Positions 54,284-63,876 of a stretch of DNA of 64,000 bases are shown here, in pieces. Both the position numbers and the translations under genes were made by a program. Within the stretch, counting starts at the first letter, position 1; each line of letters opens with the position of its first letter. The DNA comes from Flexivirga meconopsidis (GTDB lineage: Bacteria > Actinomycetota > Actinomycetes > Actinomycetales > Dermatophilaceae). The stretch is from positions 1,051,715-1,115,714 of the forward strand of contig NZ_JAOBQJ010000001.1 of the NCBI RefSeq assembly GCF_026162425.1, read 5' to 3'. The notes under the pieces are model-generated. The model was not told the DNA's origin and ran no database searches. It was given only the letters and a program-made list of their open reading frames with translations.

Positions 54284-54814
54284 GTGACCGAGCACGCACG
54301 TCCCGCAGTAGATCCCGCCGACCTGGCGGCCATCGAGCAGCAGCTCGGTCGGCTGCCGCGCGGTGTGGTCGAGGTCGCCGCACGGTGCCCGTGCGGCTGT
54401 CCGGCCGTGGTGCGCACTCTTCCTCGCCTGCCCGACGGCACGCCCTTCCCGACCACCTACTACGCCACCTGCCCGCGGCTGACCAGCGCGATCGGCACGC
54501 TGGAGGCGGACGGCATGATGCGCGAGATGACCGAACAACTCACAGCCGACGCCGACCTTGCCGCGACCTATCGGGCAGCACACGACGACTACCTTCGCCG
54601 TCGCTCCGAGCTCGGCAATGTGCCTGAGATCGAAGGCATTTCGGCCGGCGGCATGCCCGACCGTGTCAAGTGCCTGCACGTGCTGGTCGCTCACTCGCTG
54701 GCGGTCGGCCCGGGCGTCAACCCGCTCGGCGACCAGGCGCTGGCCGCACTGCCGCAGTGGTGGGAACGCGGCTGTTGCGGCGTCGTCGCCGACACCCCCG
54801 AGCAGGACGTATGA
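54284..54814 (+). CDS. DUF501 family protein
   Basis: 176 residues of unknown function. Cysteine-rich segments CPCGCP (about residues 33-38) and the final CLHVLVAHSLAVGP...WWERGCC are the conserved DUF501 features and could bind metal. GTG at 54284. The stop overlaps the ppx start (ATGA). The eno-divIC-DUF501-ppx order is conserved, which suggests a shared role, but none is known. Confidence 0.88.
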   Translation: MTEHARPAVDPADLAAIEQQLGRLPRGVVEVAARCPCGCPAVVRTLPRLPDGTPFPTTYYATCPRLTSAIGTLEADGMMREMTEQLTADADLAATYRAAHDDYLRRRSELGNVPEIEGISAGGMPDRVKCLHVLVAHSLAVGPGVNPLGDQALAALPQWWERGCCGVVADTPEQDV

Positions 54815-55749
54815 CGAGGGTCGCCGCGGTCGACTGCGGCACCAACTCGATCCGGCTCCTGGTCGCCGACACCGATGGCCGCACCCTGCGGGACGTGGTG
54901 CGCCGGATGGAGATCGTCCGCCTCGGCCAGGGCGTCGACGTGACCGGGTGCATCGCGCCCGAGGCGATGGAGCGCACGCTCACCGTGGCTCGCGAATACG
55001 CCTCGCAATGCGAGCAATTGCGCGTCGAACGGGTCCGATTCGTCGCGACCTCGGCATCCCGCGATGCGTCCAACGCCGCCGAGTTCGCGGCCGGGGTGGC
55101 CGACGCCTTCGCGGCGTTCGGCACGCGCCCCGAGGTGATCAGCGGGGACGAGGAGGCGCAGCTGAGCTTCCGCGGGGCGACGAGCGTGGCCGACGGTGCG
55201 GCGCCTGCGCCATACCTGGTGGTGGACCTGGGCGGCGGCTCGACCGAGTTCGTGCTGGGCGAGCAGCAGGTGACCGCCGTACGCTCGGTCGACATGGGCT
55301 GCGTGCGCTTCACCGAGCGGCACCTGCGCTCGGACCCGCCGACCGACGCCGAAATCGCTGCAGCGACAACGGATATCGACGCGCTCATCGACACGGCGGC
55401 ACAGGTCGTGCCGCTGAGGGACGCTCGCTCACTGATCGGCCTGGCCGGCTCGGTCACCACGATCACCGCCAACGCGCTGCGGCTGCCGGCATACGACCCG
55501 GAGCGGATCAACGGCGCTGCGCTGACCGTGCAACAGGTCGTTGACTCGTGCGACGCACTCCTGCGGATGACGCGCGCGCAGCGCGCCGAGCTCGGCTTCA
55601 TGCACCCCGGTCGGGTCGACGTGATCGGCTCGGGAGCGCTGATCTGGCGCACGATCGTGCAGCGCGTCGCCGCGGAGGCGGGTCTGGCGACGGTGCTCAC
55701 CAGCGAGCACGACATCCTCGACGGCATCGCCCTGGGACTCGCCGACTAA
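54811..55749 (+). CDS. ppx: Exopolyphosphatase/GppA family phosphatase
   Basis: 312 residues of the ASKHA fold. Nucleotide/phosphate-binding segments: VAAVDCGTNSIRLLVADTDG, TSASRDASNA, VISGDEEAQLSFRGA with the catalytic Glu, and VVDLGGGSTEFVLG. It is the short form, without the C-terminal HD-like domains of Escherichia coli Ppx, like mycobacterial Ppx1/Ppx2. Substrate may be polyphosphate or pppGpp. Last gene of the eno operon; a terminator follows. Confidence 0.92.
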   Translation: MTRVAAVDCGTNSIRLLVADTDGRTLRDVVRRMEIVRLGQGVDVTGCIAPEAMERTLTVAREYASQCEQLRVERVRFVATSASRDASNAAEFAAGVADAFAAFGTRPEVISGDEEAQLSFRGATSVADGAAPAPYLVVDLGGGSTEFVLGEQQVTAVRSVDMGCVRFTERHLRSDPPTDAEIAAATTDIDALIDTAAQVVPLRDARSLIGLAGSVTTITANALRLPAYDPERINGAALTVQQVVDSCDALLRMTRAQRAELGFMHPGRVDVIGSGALIWRTIVQRVAAEAGLATVLTSEHDILDGIALGLAD

Positions 55750-55754
55750 TGCTT

Positions 55755-55810
55755 GAGTGGCCGGTGGGAGGGCCGGACACTGCGTGCCCTGACCCTCCCA
55801 CCGGCCACTC
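55755..55810. terminator. Terminator after ppx
   Basis: Perfect 18-bp arms, 55755-55772 and 55793-55810, 20-nt loop, then GCATTCCTTTCG. Confidence 0.88.
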
Positions 55811-55850
55811 GCATTCCTTTCGTGTTTGACCAAGGCCTAATCTGGCTCCC

Positions 55851-55924
55851 GCCCTCGTAGCCCAACTGGCAGAGGCAGGCGACTTAAAATCGCTGGAGTG
55901 CGGGTTCGAGTCCCGTCGGGGGCA
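55851..55924 (+). tRNA. Short (class I) tRNA with anticodon UAA, tRNA-Leu
   Basis: 74 nt. Acceptor GCCCTCG with CGGGGGC, D-stem GCC/GGC, anticodon stem GGCGA/TCGCT with loop CTTAAAA (anticodon TAA at 55885-55887), five-base variable region GGAGT, T-stem GCGGG/CCCGT with loop TTCGAGT, discriminator A73. It reads UUA. Bacterial tRNA-Leu normally has a long variable arm; this one lacks it. Position after ppx is probably conserved. Confidence 0.85.
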
Positions 55925-55934
55925 CTTCGGCAGA

Positions 55935-56372
55935 TCAGCGGTTGAGCCGCTCCAGCAGTTGCGCCAGCCGCGCGATGTCCGCGTCGCTCCAGTCCGCCAT
56001 CCGCTCGCCGAGCGTGTCCAGGTTGGTGCGCTCGGCGGAGGCTAGAGTGCGCCGCCCGATATCGGTGAGGGTGAGCTCCTGCGCGCGCCGCTCGCCCGGG
56101 ATCTGATGCCGCTCGATGTGTCCGTCGCGTTCCAGCGCCGCCACCCGCCGGCTCGCCGACGACTTGTCGATGCGCAGTTCGCGCGCGATGTCCTGCACCG
56201 TCGGCACGTCGAGATCGGCGACCGCACGCAGCGCCATGAAGTCGCTGAACGTCAGCTCCGGCACGTAGCTGGACCAGTTGCGGTTGAGGCGCCGGGTGAA
56301 CGCGCGCAGCTGCTCCAGCACCCGTCGCGTCTCGCGCTCGCGGGCAGCGGGCGGTTTGGCATCCGAGGTCAT
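55935..56372 (-). CDS. MarR family transcriptional regulator
   Basis: 145 residues. Winged helix-turn-helix at about 45-110: TVQDIARELRIDKSSASRRV, then RDGHIERHQIPGERR in the wing. ATG at 56372. A probable promoter on the minus strand is TTGTCT (complement of 56404-56409), 19 bases, TATAGT (complement of 56379-56384), which leaves almost no leader. Divergent from the YhgE-like membrane protein; the palindrome at 56390-56414 overlaps this promoter. Confidence 0.87.
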   Translation of the reverse strand: MTSDAKPPAARERETRRVLEQLRAFTRRLNRNWSSYVPELTFSDFMALRAVADLDVPTVQDIARELRIDKSSASRRVAALERDGHIERHQIPGERRAQELTLTDIGRRTLASAERTNLDTLGERMADWSDADIARLAQLLERLNR

Positions 56373-56389
56373 AGGGTGACTATACTGAT

Positions 56390-56414
56390 TTGAAGTTGCA
56401 CTAGACAACTTCAA
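56390..56414. promoter_or_regulatory. MarR-type operator palindrome
   Basis: Perfect inverted repeat TTGAAGTTG (56390-56398) and CAACTTCAA (56406-56414), seven-base centre, between the MarR gene and the YhgE-like gene. Confidence 0.85.
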
Positions 56415-56435
56415 GTCGCGAGGAGTTTCACCCGT

Positions 56436-57476
56436 ATGACGCAAGAGCGCGCCCCGCTCGGCACGGTTCTCAGCCACGTCGCACTGCCGGTCCTGATGGG
56501 GCTGATCATGGCGGTCGCCTATCTGGGCGGCTTCCACAAGCCGGCGCCGCACGAGGTGCCGCTCGCGGTCGTCGGGTCGACCGCGCAGGCGCAGCCGGTC
56601 GCGAGCGCGATGCAGCAGGCGCTGGGGGACAAGGCCGACGTCACGGTGCTGCCGAGCACCGCCGCCGCGACCGACCAACTCCGGCACCTGGACCTCACCG
56701 GCGCCTACGTGCCCGGCCCGAAGCAGGCGACCCTGCTGGTCAGCACGATGGCCTCCGACGCCGCGAAAAGTGCTGCGACACAGATGTTTTCGCCGGTTGC
56801 CGCCAAACAAGGGGTACCTCTCGTCACCCGTGATGTGACCGGCGTGCCGGCCAGCGACCCGGTCGGCCAGAACGGCTTCTTCTTCCTCGTCGCGCTCACC
56901 GTCGGCTCCTACGCGAGCTCCATCGCCATCGGGGCAGCCGGTGCCAGCCGCCGTCTGCGCGACCGCGTCGGCATCGCGCTCGGCGCTGCCGTCGTCATCT
57001 CCACGGTGGGGCTGCTGATCGCCCGCGGCTTCTACGGGATGTTCCCCGGTGACCTGCCCGCGGTCTGGGGTCTGTCCCTGCTCTACACCGCGGCCGTGCT
57101 CCTGATCGGCGTCGGGTTGCATCCGATCCTCGGCCGGTTCAGCACGATCACCTACGCCGCAGTCTTCGTCGCGCTCAACTTCACCACGTCCGGCGGCGTC
57201 TTCCCGACGACGCTGCAGCCGGCGTTCTTCGGGCTGTTGCACAACTTCTGGATCGGCGCCGGCTTCGTGGAGTCGCTACGACGCGTCCTGTACTTCCCGG
57301 ACGTCAGCATCGCCGGGCCTCTCGCCATACTCCTCGGTTGGCTGGCGCTCGGGGTGCTCTGCATCGGCCTCGCGCACCTGGTCGAGCGGCGTCGTACGAC
57401 GGCAGCCGCGCGCCTCGAGCGCGGCCGGCTCAGCGCCCGCGTCGAGGAGGAACTCGAGGAGGATGTCGCGGTCTGA
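56436..57476 (+). CDS. YhgE/Pip-like (ABC-2 type) membrane protein
   Basis: 346 residues with the same layout as the protein at 14037-15080: one N-terminal helix (about 13-32), an exposed domain of about 110 residues, and five or six helices (about 145-320), then a charged tail. The adjacent MarR regulator and operator make this a self-contained regulated unit. Likely role is export or membrane stress response, as inference. ATG at 56436 has GAGGAG upstream and carries the octamer GTATGACG at its start. Confidence 0.75.
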   Translation: MTQERAPLGTVLSHVALPVLMGLIMAVAYLGGFHKPAPHEVPLAVVGSTAQAQPVASAMQQALGDKADVTVLPSTAAATDQLRHLDLTGAYVPGPKQATLLVSTMASDAAKSAATQMFSPVAAKQGVPLVTRDVTGVPASDPVGQNGFFFLVALTVGSYASSIAIGAAGASRRLRDRVGIALGAAVVISTVGLLIARGFYGMFPGDLPAVWGLSLLYTAAVLLIGVGLHPILGRFSTITYAAVFVALNFTTSGGVFPTTLQPAFFGLLHNFWIGAGFVESLRRVLYFPDVSIAGPLAILLGWLALGVLCIGLAHLVERRRTTAAARLERGRLSARVEEELEEDVAV

Positions 57477-57587
57477 GCCGGGGGAACCAGGGCCGCGCGG
57501 TTCGGCGTTACTGCTGGTGAGCGTCCGGACCGTAGACTGCTGACAAGATCCCACCGGCCGGCGCGCCGATGTAGACGGAGGACCACG

Positions 57588-58520
57588 ATGGCATCCAACC
57601 CGGTGTTCAACCGGTTCAACGACGACCTGGAGAAGGGCCGACTGGCCGGCGACCAGCCGCAGTACGGCCAGTTCGGCACGCCTGACCAGCAGCGCGCTGC
57701 CCAGTACGGCTACCCACAGCAGCCTGGCCAGGGTTACCCGGGACAGGGCTACCCCGGGCAGCAGATGGGCGGCTACCCGGGAGCGCCGATGGGCCAGCCC
57801 GACCTGGAGAAGGCCTACAACGCGCCGTCGGCCACGGCTCGCCAGTCGGGTCGTATGACGCTGGACGACGTCGTGACCAAGACGCTCGGCCTGTTCGGCA
57901 TCCTGCTCGTCTTCGCCGCGGTCGGCTGGTTCGTCGGCGCCGCCAATCAGAGCGCCGGACTCGCGCTCTGGATGGGCGGCATGATCGTCGGCATCATCAT
58001 CGGCTTCGTGATCTCGTTCAAGCGGGTGATCTCGGTGCCGCTGATCCTCGCGTATGCCGTATGCGAAGGGCTCTTCGTCGGCGCGGCCAGCGGGTTCTTC
58101 AACCAGGCCTACCCGGGCGTCGTCGGTCAGGCCGTGCTGGCCACGCTCTGCGTCTTCGCCGGCATGTTCGCCGGCTGGAAGTTCGGCCTCATCCGGGTCA
58201 CCGAGCGGTCGCGCAAGATCTTCGGCCTGATGATCATGGGCTACTTCCTCTTCGCGATCGTCAACTTCCTGCTGGTGCTCACCGGCGTCATCGACAACCC
58301 GTTCGGGGTCGGCGGCAACGGTCCGCTCGGCATCATCATCAGCATCTTCGCGGTGGGTCTGGCGTCCTACTCGATCGCGGTCGACTTCGACTCGATCCAG
58401 CGTGGCGTCAACTCCGGTCTGCCGGAGAAGTACTCCTGGCTGATGGCGCACGGTCTGCTGGTGTCGGTCGTCTGGCTCTACATCGAGCTGCTGCGCCTCT
58501 TCGCCCGCATCCGCAACTGA
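57588..58520 (+). CDS. Bax inhibitor-1/YccA family membrane protein
   Basis: 310 residues. Residues about 1-75 are cytoplasmic and rich in Gln, Gly, Pro and Tyr (repeats like QPGQGYPGQGYPGQQMGGY). Seven helices follow (about 97-305), ending RIRN. The pattern matches the BI-1/YccA/YetJ superfamily, whose bacterial member YetJ is a pH-sensitive calcium leak channel. GGAGGA precedes the ATG. A long terminator follows. Confidence 0.88.
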   Translation: MASNPVFNRFNDDLEKGRLAGDQPQYGQFGTPDQQRAAQYGYPQQPGQGYPGQGYPGQQMGGYPGAPMGQPDLEKAYNAPSATARQSGRMTLDDVVTKTLGLFGILLVFAAVGWFVGAANQSAGLALWMGGMIVGIIIGFVISFKRVISVPLILAYAVCEGLFVGAASGFFNQAYPGVVGQAVLATLCVFAGMFAGWKFGLIRVTERSRKIFGLMIMGYFLFAIVNFLLVLTGVIDNPFGVGGNGPLGIIISIFAVGLASYSIAVDFDSIQRGVNSGLPEKYSWLMAHGLLVSVVWLYIELLRLFARIRN

Positions 58521-58547
58521 GGCTGCTGCTCCGACTCCCTGACCAAG

Positions 58548-58595
58548 AAACGTAGGGCGGCCCGGCGAGCATGGTTGCCGGGCCGCCCTACGTTT
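58548..58595. terminator. Terminator after the BI-1 gene
   Basis: Perfect 19-bp arms, 58548-58566 and 58577-58595, with a 10-nt loop; the right arm ends in TTT. Confidence 0.88.
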
Positions 58596-58650
58596 GCACT
58601 TTTGTGACGACGGTCGCTGGGTGCGCCCGTCGCGGGGCTAACCCGCCGCC

Positions 58651-58726
58651 AAACTCACCGATTAGGTGGCCGACGCGCCGTAAACCTGCGTTCGTACGGC
58701 GTGTCACTCGCCTTATCGGCGAGTTT
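58651..58726. repeat. Second copy of the 31-nt hairpin element
   Basis: Left arm 58651-58681 matches 29 of 31 bases of 2129-2159. Right arm 58696-58726 pairs with it imperfectly (24 Watson-Crick pairs plus 3 G-U). It lies between convergent genes, just after another terminator. The gene-free stretch 58521-58780 holds only these two hairpins. Confidence 0.8.
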
Positions 58727-59079
58727 CGCTGGTCGGATGCATTCTCCGACGACGCTCGCGCGCGCAGAGCCGCCCCGGGCTCAGCCGATCGCGCGCCGCA
58801 ACGCGCGCAGCCGGTCCGCGAGGCCGTCGGTCTGGCCGGCGGCGGTGGCGTCATACACGGTCACCCGCAGCTGATCGAGCAGCGTCGCCGCACCGAGGTC
58901 CGGCAGCGGCACCGACCAGCGCCCACTCGCCACCCGCACTTCATCGGCCAGCGACTGGGCGAGCGCGCGCAGGTCCGGTGCCGACGCAGCAGCGCGCGGC
59001 GCCGGCAACTCGTGCCAGCGCCGCGCGATCCGGCGCAACTCCTCGCCGATCTCGGGAGGCAGCGCCGCTGCAGGAGAGG

Positions 59080-60303
<1,224 letters not shown>

Positions 60304-60387
60304 GAGCGCTCCACTCCATTGAGGTAGGCAAGTCACCGCAGTCTAGGCGAGCAACTAAGCAAGCGCTCACCTGCCCACCCACCGGGC

Positions 60388-60807
60388 TCAGCCGCGCAGC
60401 GCCTCTGCGGCAGCGGCGATCTCGGCCGCATCACCGGGGGCCGGGATCCACGGCAGGCGCACGGTGTCGTCGACATAGCGCGGGATCACGTGGATGTGGA
60501 AGTGGAAGACCGTCTGCCAGGCGACCTCGCCGCAGCAGTTGAGCAGGTTGACGCCGTCGGCGTGCAGTTGGGACTTGGCCCGCACCGCGATCTGCTGCGC
60601 CATCTGTGCGCACGCCGCGAGGTCGGCCGGGTCGATCGTGGTCAGGTCCTGCGTGTGCCGCTTCGGGATCACGAGGGCGTGCCCGCGCGTGGCCGGGTTG
60701 ATGTCCATGAAGACGAACGTGTCGTCGTTCTCGTCGATCTTCTGCGACGGGATCTCGCCCGCGACGATCTTGCAGAAGAGGCAGTCGGGGTCCGTGGTCT
60801 CGGTCAT
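60388..60807 (-). CDS. HIT family protein
   Basis: 139 residues with the histidine triad HFHIHVIPRY near residue 100 and the N-terminal CLFCKIVAGEIPS, whose cysteines suit zinc binding. Typical of HinT-like nucleotide hydrolases that act on purine nucleoside phosphoramidates. Ten base pairs separate it from the SGNH hydrolase gene, which lies upstream of it on the minus strand, so they may share a transcript. Confidence 0.92.
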   Translation of the reverse strand: MTETTDPDCLFCKIVAGEIPSQKIDENDDTFVFMDINPATRGHALVIPKRHTQDLTTIDPADLAACAQMAQQIAVRAKSQLHADGVNLLNCCGEVAWQTVFHFHIHVIPRYVDDTVRLPWIPAPGDAAEIAAAAEALRG

Positions 60808-60817
60808 GCGCGCGACT

Positions 60818-61909
60818 CTACTGCGCCCCCGTCGAACTGTGTATGGCGTCAGTCGAATCCTCTTGCAGTTGTTGGGAATCCGCAGCCTGCGCCTCGCCGG
60901 TCGCCGGCTCGTCGATCTGCTCGTCCGGGTCGGGCAGCGGGGTCCGGTGGCGGCGCAGCAGCACCGCCCAGCGCCCGCGGCGGCCGCGCTCCGCGCCGCG
61001 GACGTCGGTGGCCGACACCTCGGTGCCGGGGTCGCGGACCGCCCGCTTCGCCGCGACCGACACCGGGTCGACCGCCTCGCCGCGCCGACGGTCCGGCTGG
61101 CGGCCGGTGTCGGCGGACTGCTGGCCGAGGGCGTCGAGCACGCTCGGCAGCAGCGCCGACGCGGCTCGTGCGTAACCCGCGGGCGAGGGGTGGAACCGGT
61201 CCTTGGAGAACATCACCGACGGGCTGTCGGAGAACTCGTGGCCGAGCAGGTCGCCGAGCGAGACGGTGCGCCCACCGTGCTCGATGACCGCAACCGTCTG
61301 TGCCGCCGCGAGGTCGCGCGACCACCGGCGCGCGATCAGCCGCAGCGGCTGCGGCACCGGCTCGATCACTCCGAGGTCGGGGCAGGTGCCGACGACGACC
61401 TCCGCGCCCGCTGCGCGCAACGACTCGACGGCATCGGCGAGGTGACGCACCGAGGTGGACCGCGAGAGCCGGCCGGTGACGTCGTTGGCGCCGATCATGA
61501 TGACTGCTGCGTCCGGTGCGGGCACCTGCTCCAGCGCCTGCTCGACCTGTCCGCCGAGGTCTGGAGACGTGGCACCGACGACCGCGACATTGGTCAGGCG
61601 CACCGGGCGACCGGCGAGCGCCGCCGCCGCGGTCGCGATGATTGCCCCGACGGTCTGGTAGGCGGTGTCGGCGCCCATCCCTTTGGCGGTCGAGTCGCCG
61701 ACCATCAGCAGCTCGATCGGCTCCCCGGGACCGGCGCCGTATATGCCGCTGTCCTCGGGTGCCCCGTCGAAGGGCTGCCCCACGATCCGGCGCGCGATCT
61801 TGGCCTCGCCGAGCAGGACGCCCCAGCCGGCGCCGAGGCCGGCCGCGCCGATGCCCCCGCCATACGCGGCGATTGCGGCGATCTTGCGCGCTCGTCTGGC
61901 TCGGCCCAT
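60818..61909 (-). CDS. SGNH/GDSL-type hydrolase, probably secreted or membrane-anchored
   Basis: 363 residues. A hydrophobic N-terminal segment (about 10-32, IAAIAAYGGGIGAAGLGAGW) is followed by the SGNH domain (about 70-270): block I MVGDSTAKGMG with the nucleophile Ser, block III GANDVTG, block V DRFHPSPAGYARAA with catalytic Asp and His. The last about 90 residues are charged and disordered. It is likely an esterase or acyl hydrolase at the cell surface. ATG at 61909; GTG at 61918 also possible. Confidence 0.85.
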   Translation of the reverse strand: MGRARRARKIAAIAAYGGGIGAAGLGAGWGVLLGEAKIARRIVGQPFDGAPEDSGIYGAGPGEPIELLMVGDSTAKGMGADTAYQTVGAIIATAAAALAGRPVRLTNVAVVGATSPDLGGQVEQALEQVPAPDAAVIMIGANDVTGRLSRSTSVRHLADAVESLRAAGAEVVVGTCPDLGVIEPVPQPLRLIARRWSRDLAAAQTVAVIEHGGRTVSLGDLLGHEFSDSPSVMFSKDRFHPSPAGYARAASALLPSVLDALGQQSADTGRQPDRRRGEAVDPVSVAAKRAVRDPGTEVSATDVRGAERGRRGRWAVLLRRHRTPLPDPDEQIDEPATGEAQAADSQQLQEDSTDAIHSSTGAQ

Positions 61910-62039
61910 GGTGTGCACCCCCGCAACGGCTCCGATGATTTCCCGTAGTGTCGATCGTCTCACTGCGGTCTGACGCAGCCGCGAGCGGGGAAGGTCGGGT
62001 GGGCTCGGATAGCCGCTCAACATCTGAGACGATGCTCAC

Positions 62040-63419
62040 ATGAAATTCGCGGAGCACATCGTCGATCTGGTCGGCGGCACCCCATTGGTCAAGCTCAACA
62101 AGGTCACCGAAGGCATCGATGCGACCGTGCTCGCGAAGGTGGAGTACCTCAACCCGGGCGGTTCGGTGAAGGATCGCATCGCGCTGCGGATGATCGAAGC
62201 GGCCGAGCAATCCGGCGCCTTGCAGCCGGGTGGCACGATCGTCGAACCCACCTCGGGCAACACCGGTGTCGGACTCGCTCTGGTCGCGCAGCGCAAGGGT
62301 TACAAGTGCATCTTCGTGTGCCCCGACAAGGTCAGCGAGGACAAGCGCAACGTGCTCAAGGCGTATGGCGCAGAGGTCGTCGTCACGCCGACCTCCGTCC
62401 CACCGGAGCACCCCGACTCCTACTACAGCGTCTCCGACCGCATTGCGGCCGAGACGCCGGGCGGCTGGAAACCGGACCAGTACTCCAACCCCGAAGGCCC
62501 GAACTCGCACTACGCGTCGACGGGTCCGGAGATCTGGGCCGACACCGACGGCAAGCTCACCTCGTTTGTGGCCGGCATCGGCACTGGCGGCACGATTACC
62601 GGGACGGGGCGCTACCTGCGCGAGATCTCGGCAGACCGTGCCGGCGGGCGCGTGCGCATCGTCGGCGCCGACCCGGAGGGCTCGGTCTACTCCGGCGGCA
62701 CCGGTCGTCCCTACCTGGTCGAAGGCGTCGGCGAGGACATGTGGCCGCGCGCCTACGACCCGAAGATCCCGGACGAGGTCATCGCGGTCAGCGACGCCGA
62801 GTCCTTCGAGATGACCCGGCGGCTGGCCAAGGAGGAGGGCCTGCTCGTCGGCGGATCGTGCGGTATGGCGGTGGTCGCCGCGCTGCGCCACGCGAAGACG
62901 CTGCCGGCGGACGCCACGGTTGTGGTGCTGCTGCCGGACTCCGGGCGCGGTTACATGTCGAAGATCTTCGACGACGGCTGGATGAGTAGCTACGGCTTCC
63001 TGCGGGACGCCGCGCTCGACCGCACGGTGGGCCAGGTGCTTGAGGCCAAGACCGGCAACATGCCCGCGCTCGTACACACCCACCCGAGCGAGACGATCCG
63101 CGACGCGATCGACATCCTGCGCGAATACGGTGTCTCACAGATGCCCGTGGTGAAGGCGGAACCGCCGGTGATGGCCGGGGAGGTCGCGGGTTCGGTCAGC
63201 GAACGTGAGCTGCTCGACGCCCTGTATGCCGGTGCGGCACACCTGGCCGACCCGGTCGAGCGGCACATGGAGGCACCGTTGCCGATGATCGGCGCCGGCG
63301 AACCGATCGAGGGCGCACGCGAACTGCTCACCAAGAACGACGCCCTGATGGTGGTGCAGGAGGGCAAGCCGGTCGGCGTGCTCACCCGCGCCGACCTGCT
63401 GACGCTCTTCGCGGAGTAA
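62040..63419 (+). CDS. cbs: Cystathionine beta-synthase
   Basis: 459 residues. The PLP domain (about 1-330) has Lys44 in NPGGSVKDRIAL, the TSGNTGVGLAL substrate loop, and GTGGTITGTGRYL for phosphate binding. Two CBS domains follow (about 340-455). It condenses serine with homocysteine in transsulfuration. The length and CBS-domain tail separate it from O-acetylserine sulfhydrylase. Divergent from the SGNH hydrolase. Confidence 0.94.
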   Translation: MKFAEHIVDLVGGTPLVKLNKVTEGIDATVLAKVEYLNPGGSVKDRIALRMIEAAEQSGALQPGGTIVEPTSGNTGVGLALVAQRKGYKCIFVCPDKVSEDKRNVLKAYGAEVVVTPTSVPPEHPDSYYSVSDRIAAETPGGWKPDQYSNPEGPNSHYASTGPEIWADTDGKLTSFVAGIGTGGTITGTGRYLREISADRAGGRVRIVGADPEGSVYSGGTGRPYLVEGVGEDMWPRAYDPKIPDEVIAVSDAESFEMTRRLAKEEGLLVGGSCGMAVVAALRHAKTLPADATVVVLLPDSGRGYMSKIFDDGWMSSYGFLRDAALDRTVGQVLEAKTGNMPALVHTHPSETIRDAIDILREYGVSQMPVVKAEPPVMAGEVAGSVSERELLDALYAGAAHLADPVERHMEAPLPMIGAGEPIEGARELLTKNDALMVVQEGKPVGVLTRADLLTLFAE

Positions 63420-63420
63420 C

Positions 63421-63439
63421 GGTTAGCGGGCCGCTGACC
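63421..63439 (+). terminator. Weak hairpin after cbs
   Basis: GGTTAGC (63421-63427) and GCTGACC (63433-63439) form a 7-bp stem with one G-U and a five-base loop, starting directly after the cbs stop. Confidence 0.5.
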
Positions 63440-63468
63440 AGCGTAAACGCCCCATCAGGCAGCCCGAT

Positions 63469-63496
63469 TTGGAAGTTCGCCACGGCTTGGTCTAAT
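63469..63496 (+). promoter_or_regulatory. Upstream rrn promoter candidate P1
   Basis: TTGGAA (63469-63474), 16-bp spacer, TCTAAT (63491-63496). About 380 bp before the 16S start. Confidence 0.55.
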
Positions 63497-63589
63497 GTTC
63501 TTCCTGTCAGCCCGACGGGGTGGCAGCGGCCGGAAACCAGCTCAGACTGGGACCGGACGAACCACCCGCCGAAGACTGATCGATCCGAG

Positions 63590-63619
63590 TTGACTCTGAT
63601 CGACAGCCTCTGCTAAGCT
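63590..63619 (+). promoter_or_regulatory. Proximal rrn promoter candidate P2
   Basis: TTGACT (63590-63595), 18-bp spacer, TAAGCT (63614-63619). Close to the form of actinobacterial rrn promoters. Confidence 0.7.
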
Positions 63620-63876
63620 GATACCTCCACTCGGAGCCAAGTGCGCGAGAGCAGGCCGACGGCCGGCTTGACGCCCAAGAGCCGAGGGGATCCAAGAAAG
63701 AAGCTACAGCTTCTGCTTGCTGTCATCGCATTGGTGGCAGCGGTGGTTGTCTGGTCGTTTTTTGAGAACTCAACAGCGTGTCGAGTGATTGATGCCAATT
63801 GTTTGTTGGTTTTGATCGTTTTTGTAGCATTTTTGCTCTTGATCGATTTTTTAGCCATGGTTTGAATTTTTTGTTT
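63620..63876 (+). other. rRNA operon leader
   Basis: About 257 nt, unusually T-rich for this genome from 63755 on. It contains GAGAACTCAACAGCGTG near 63767, a sequence found in the leaders and spacers of many actinobacterial rrn operons and linked to processing or antitermination. A 74-codon open frame across it (63641-63865) is not taken as a gene. Confidence 0.75.

Noticed and set aside
63641..63865. 74-codon frame upstream of 16S with hydrophobic segments
   Set aside because: Lies in the T-rich rrn leader; apparent membrane helices come from T-rich codons.
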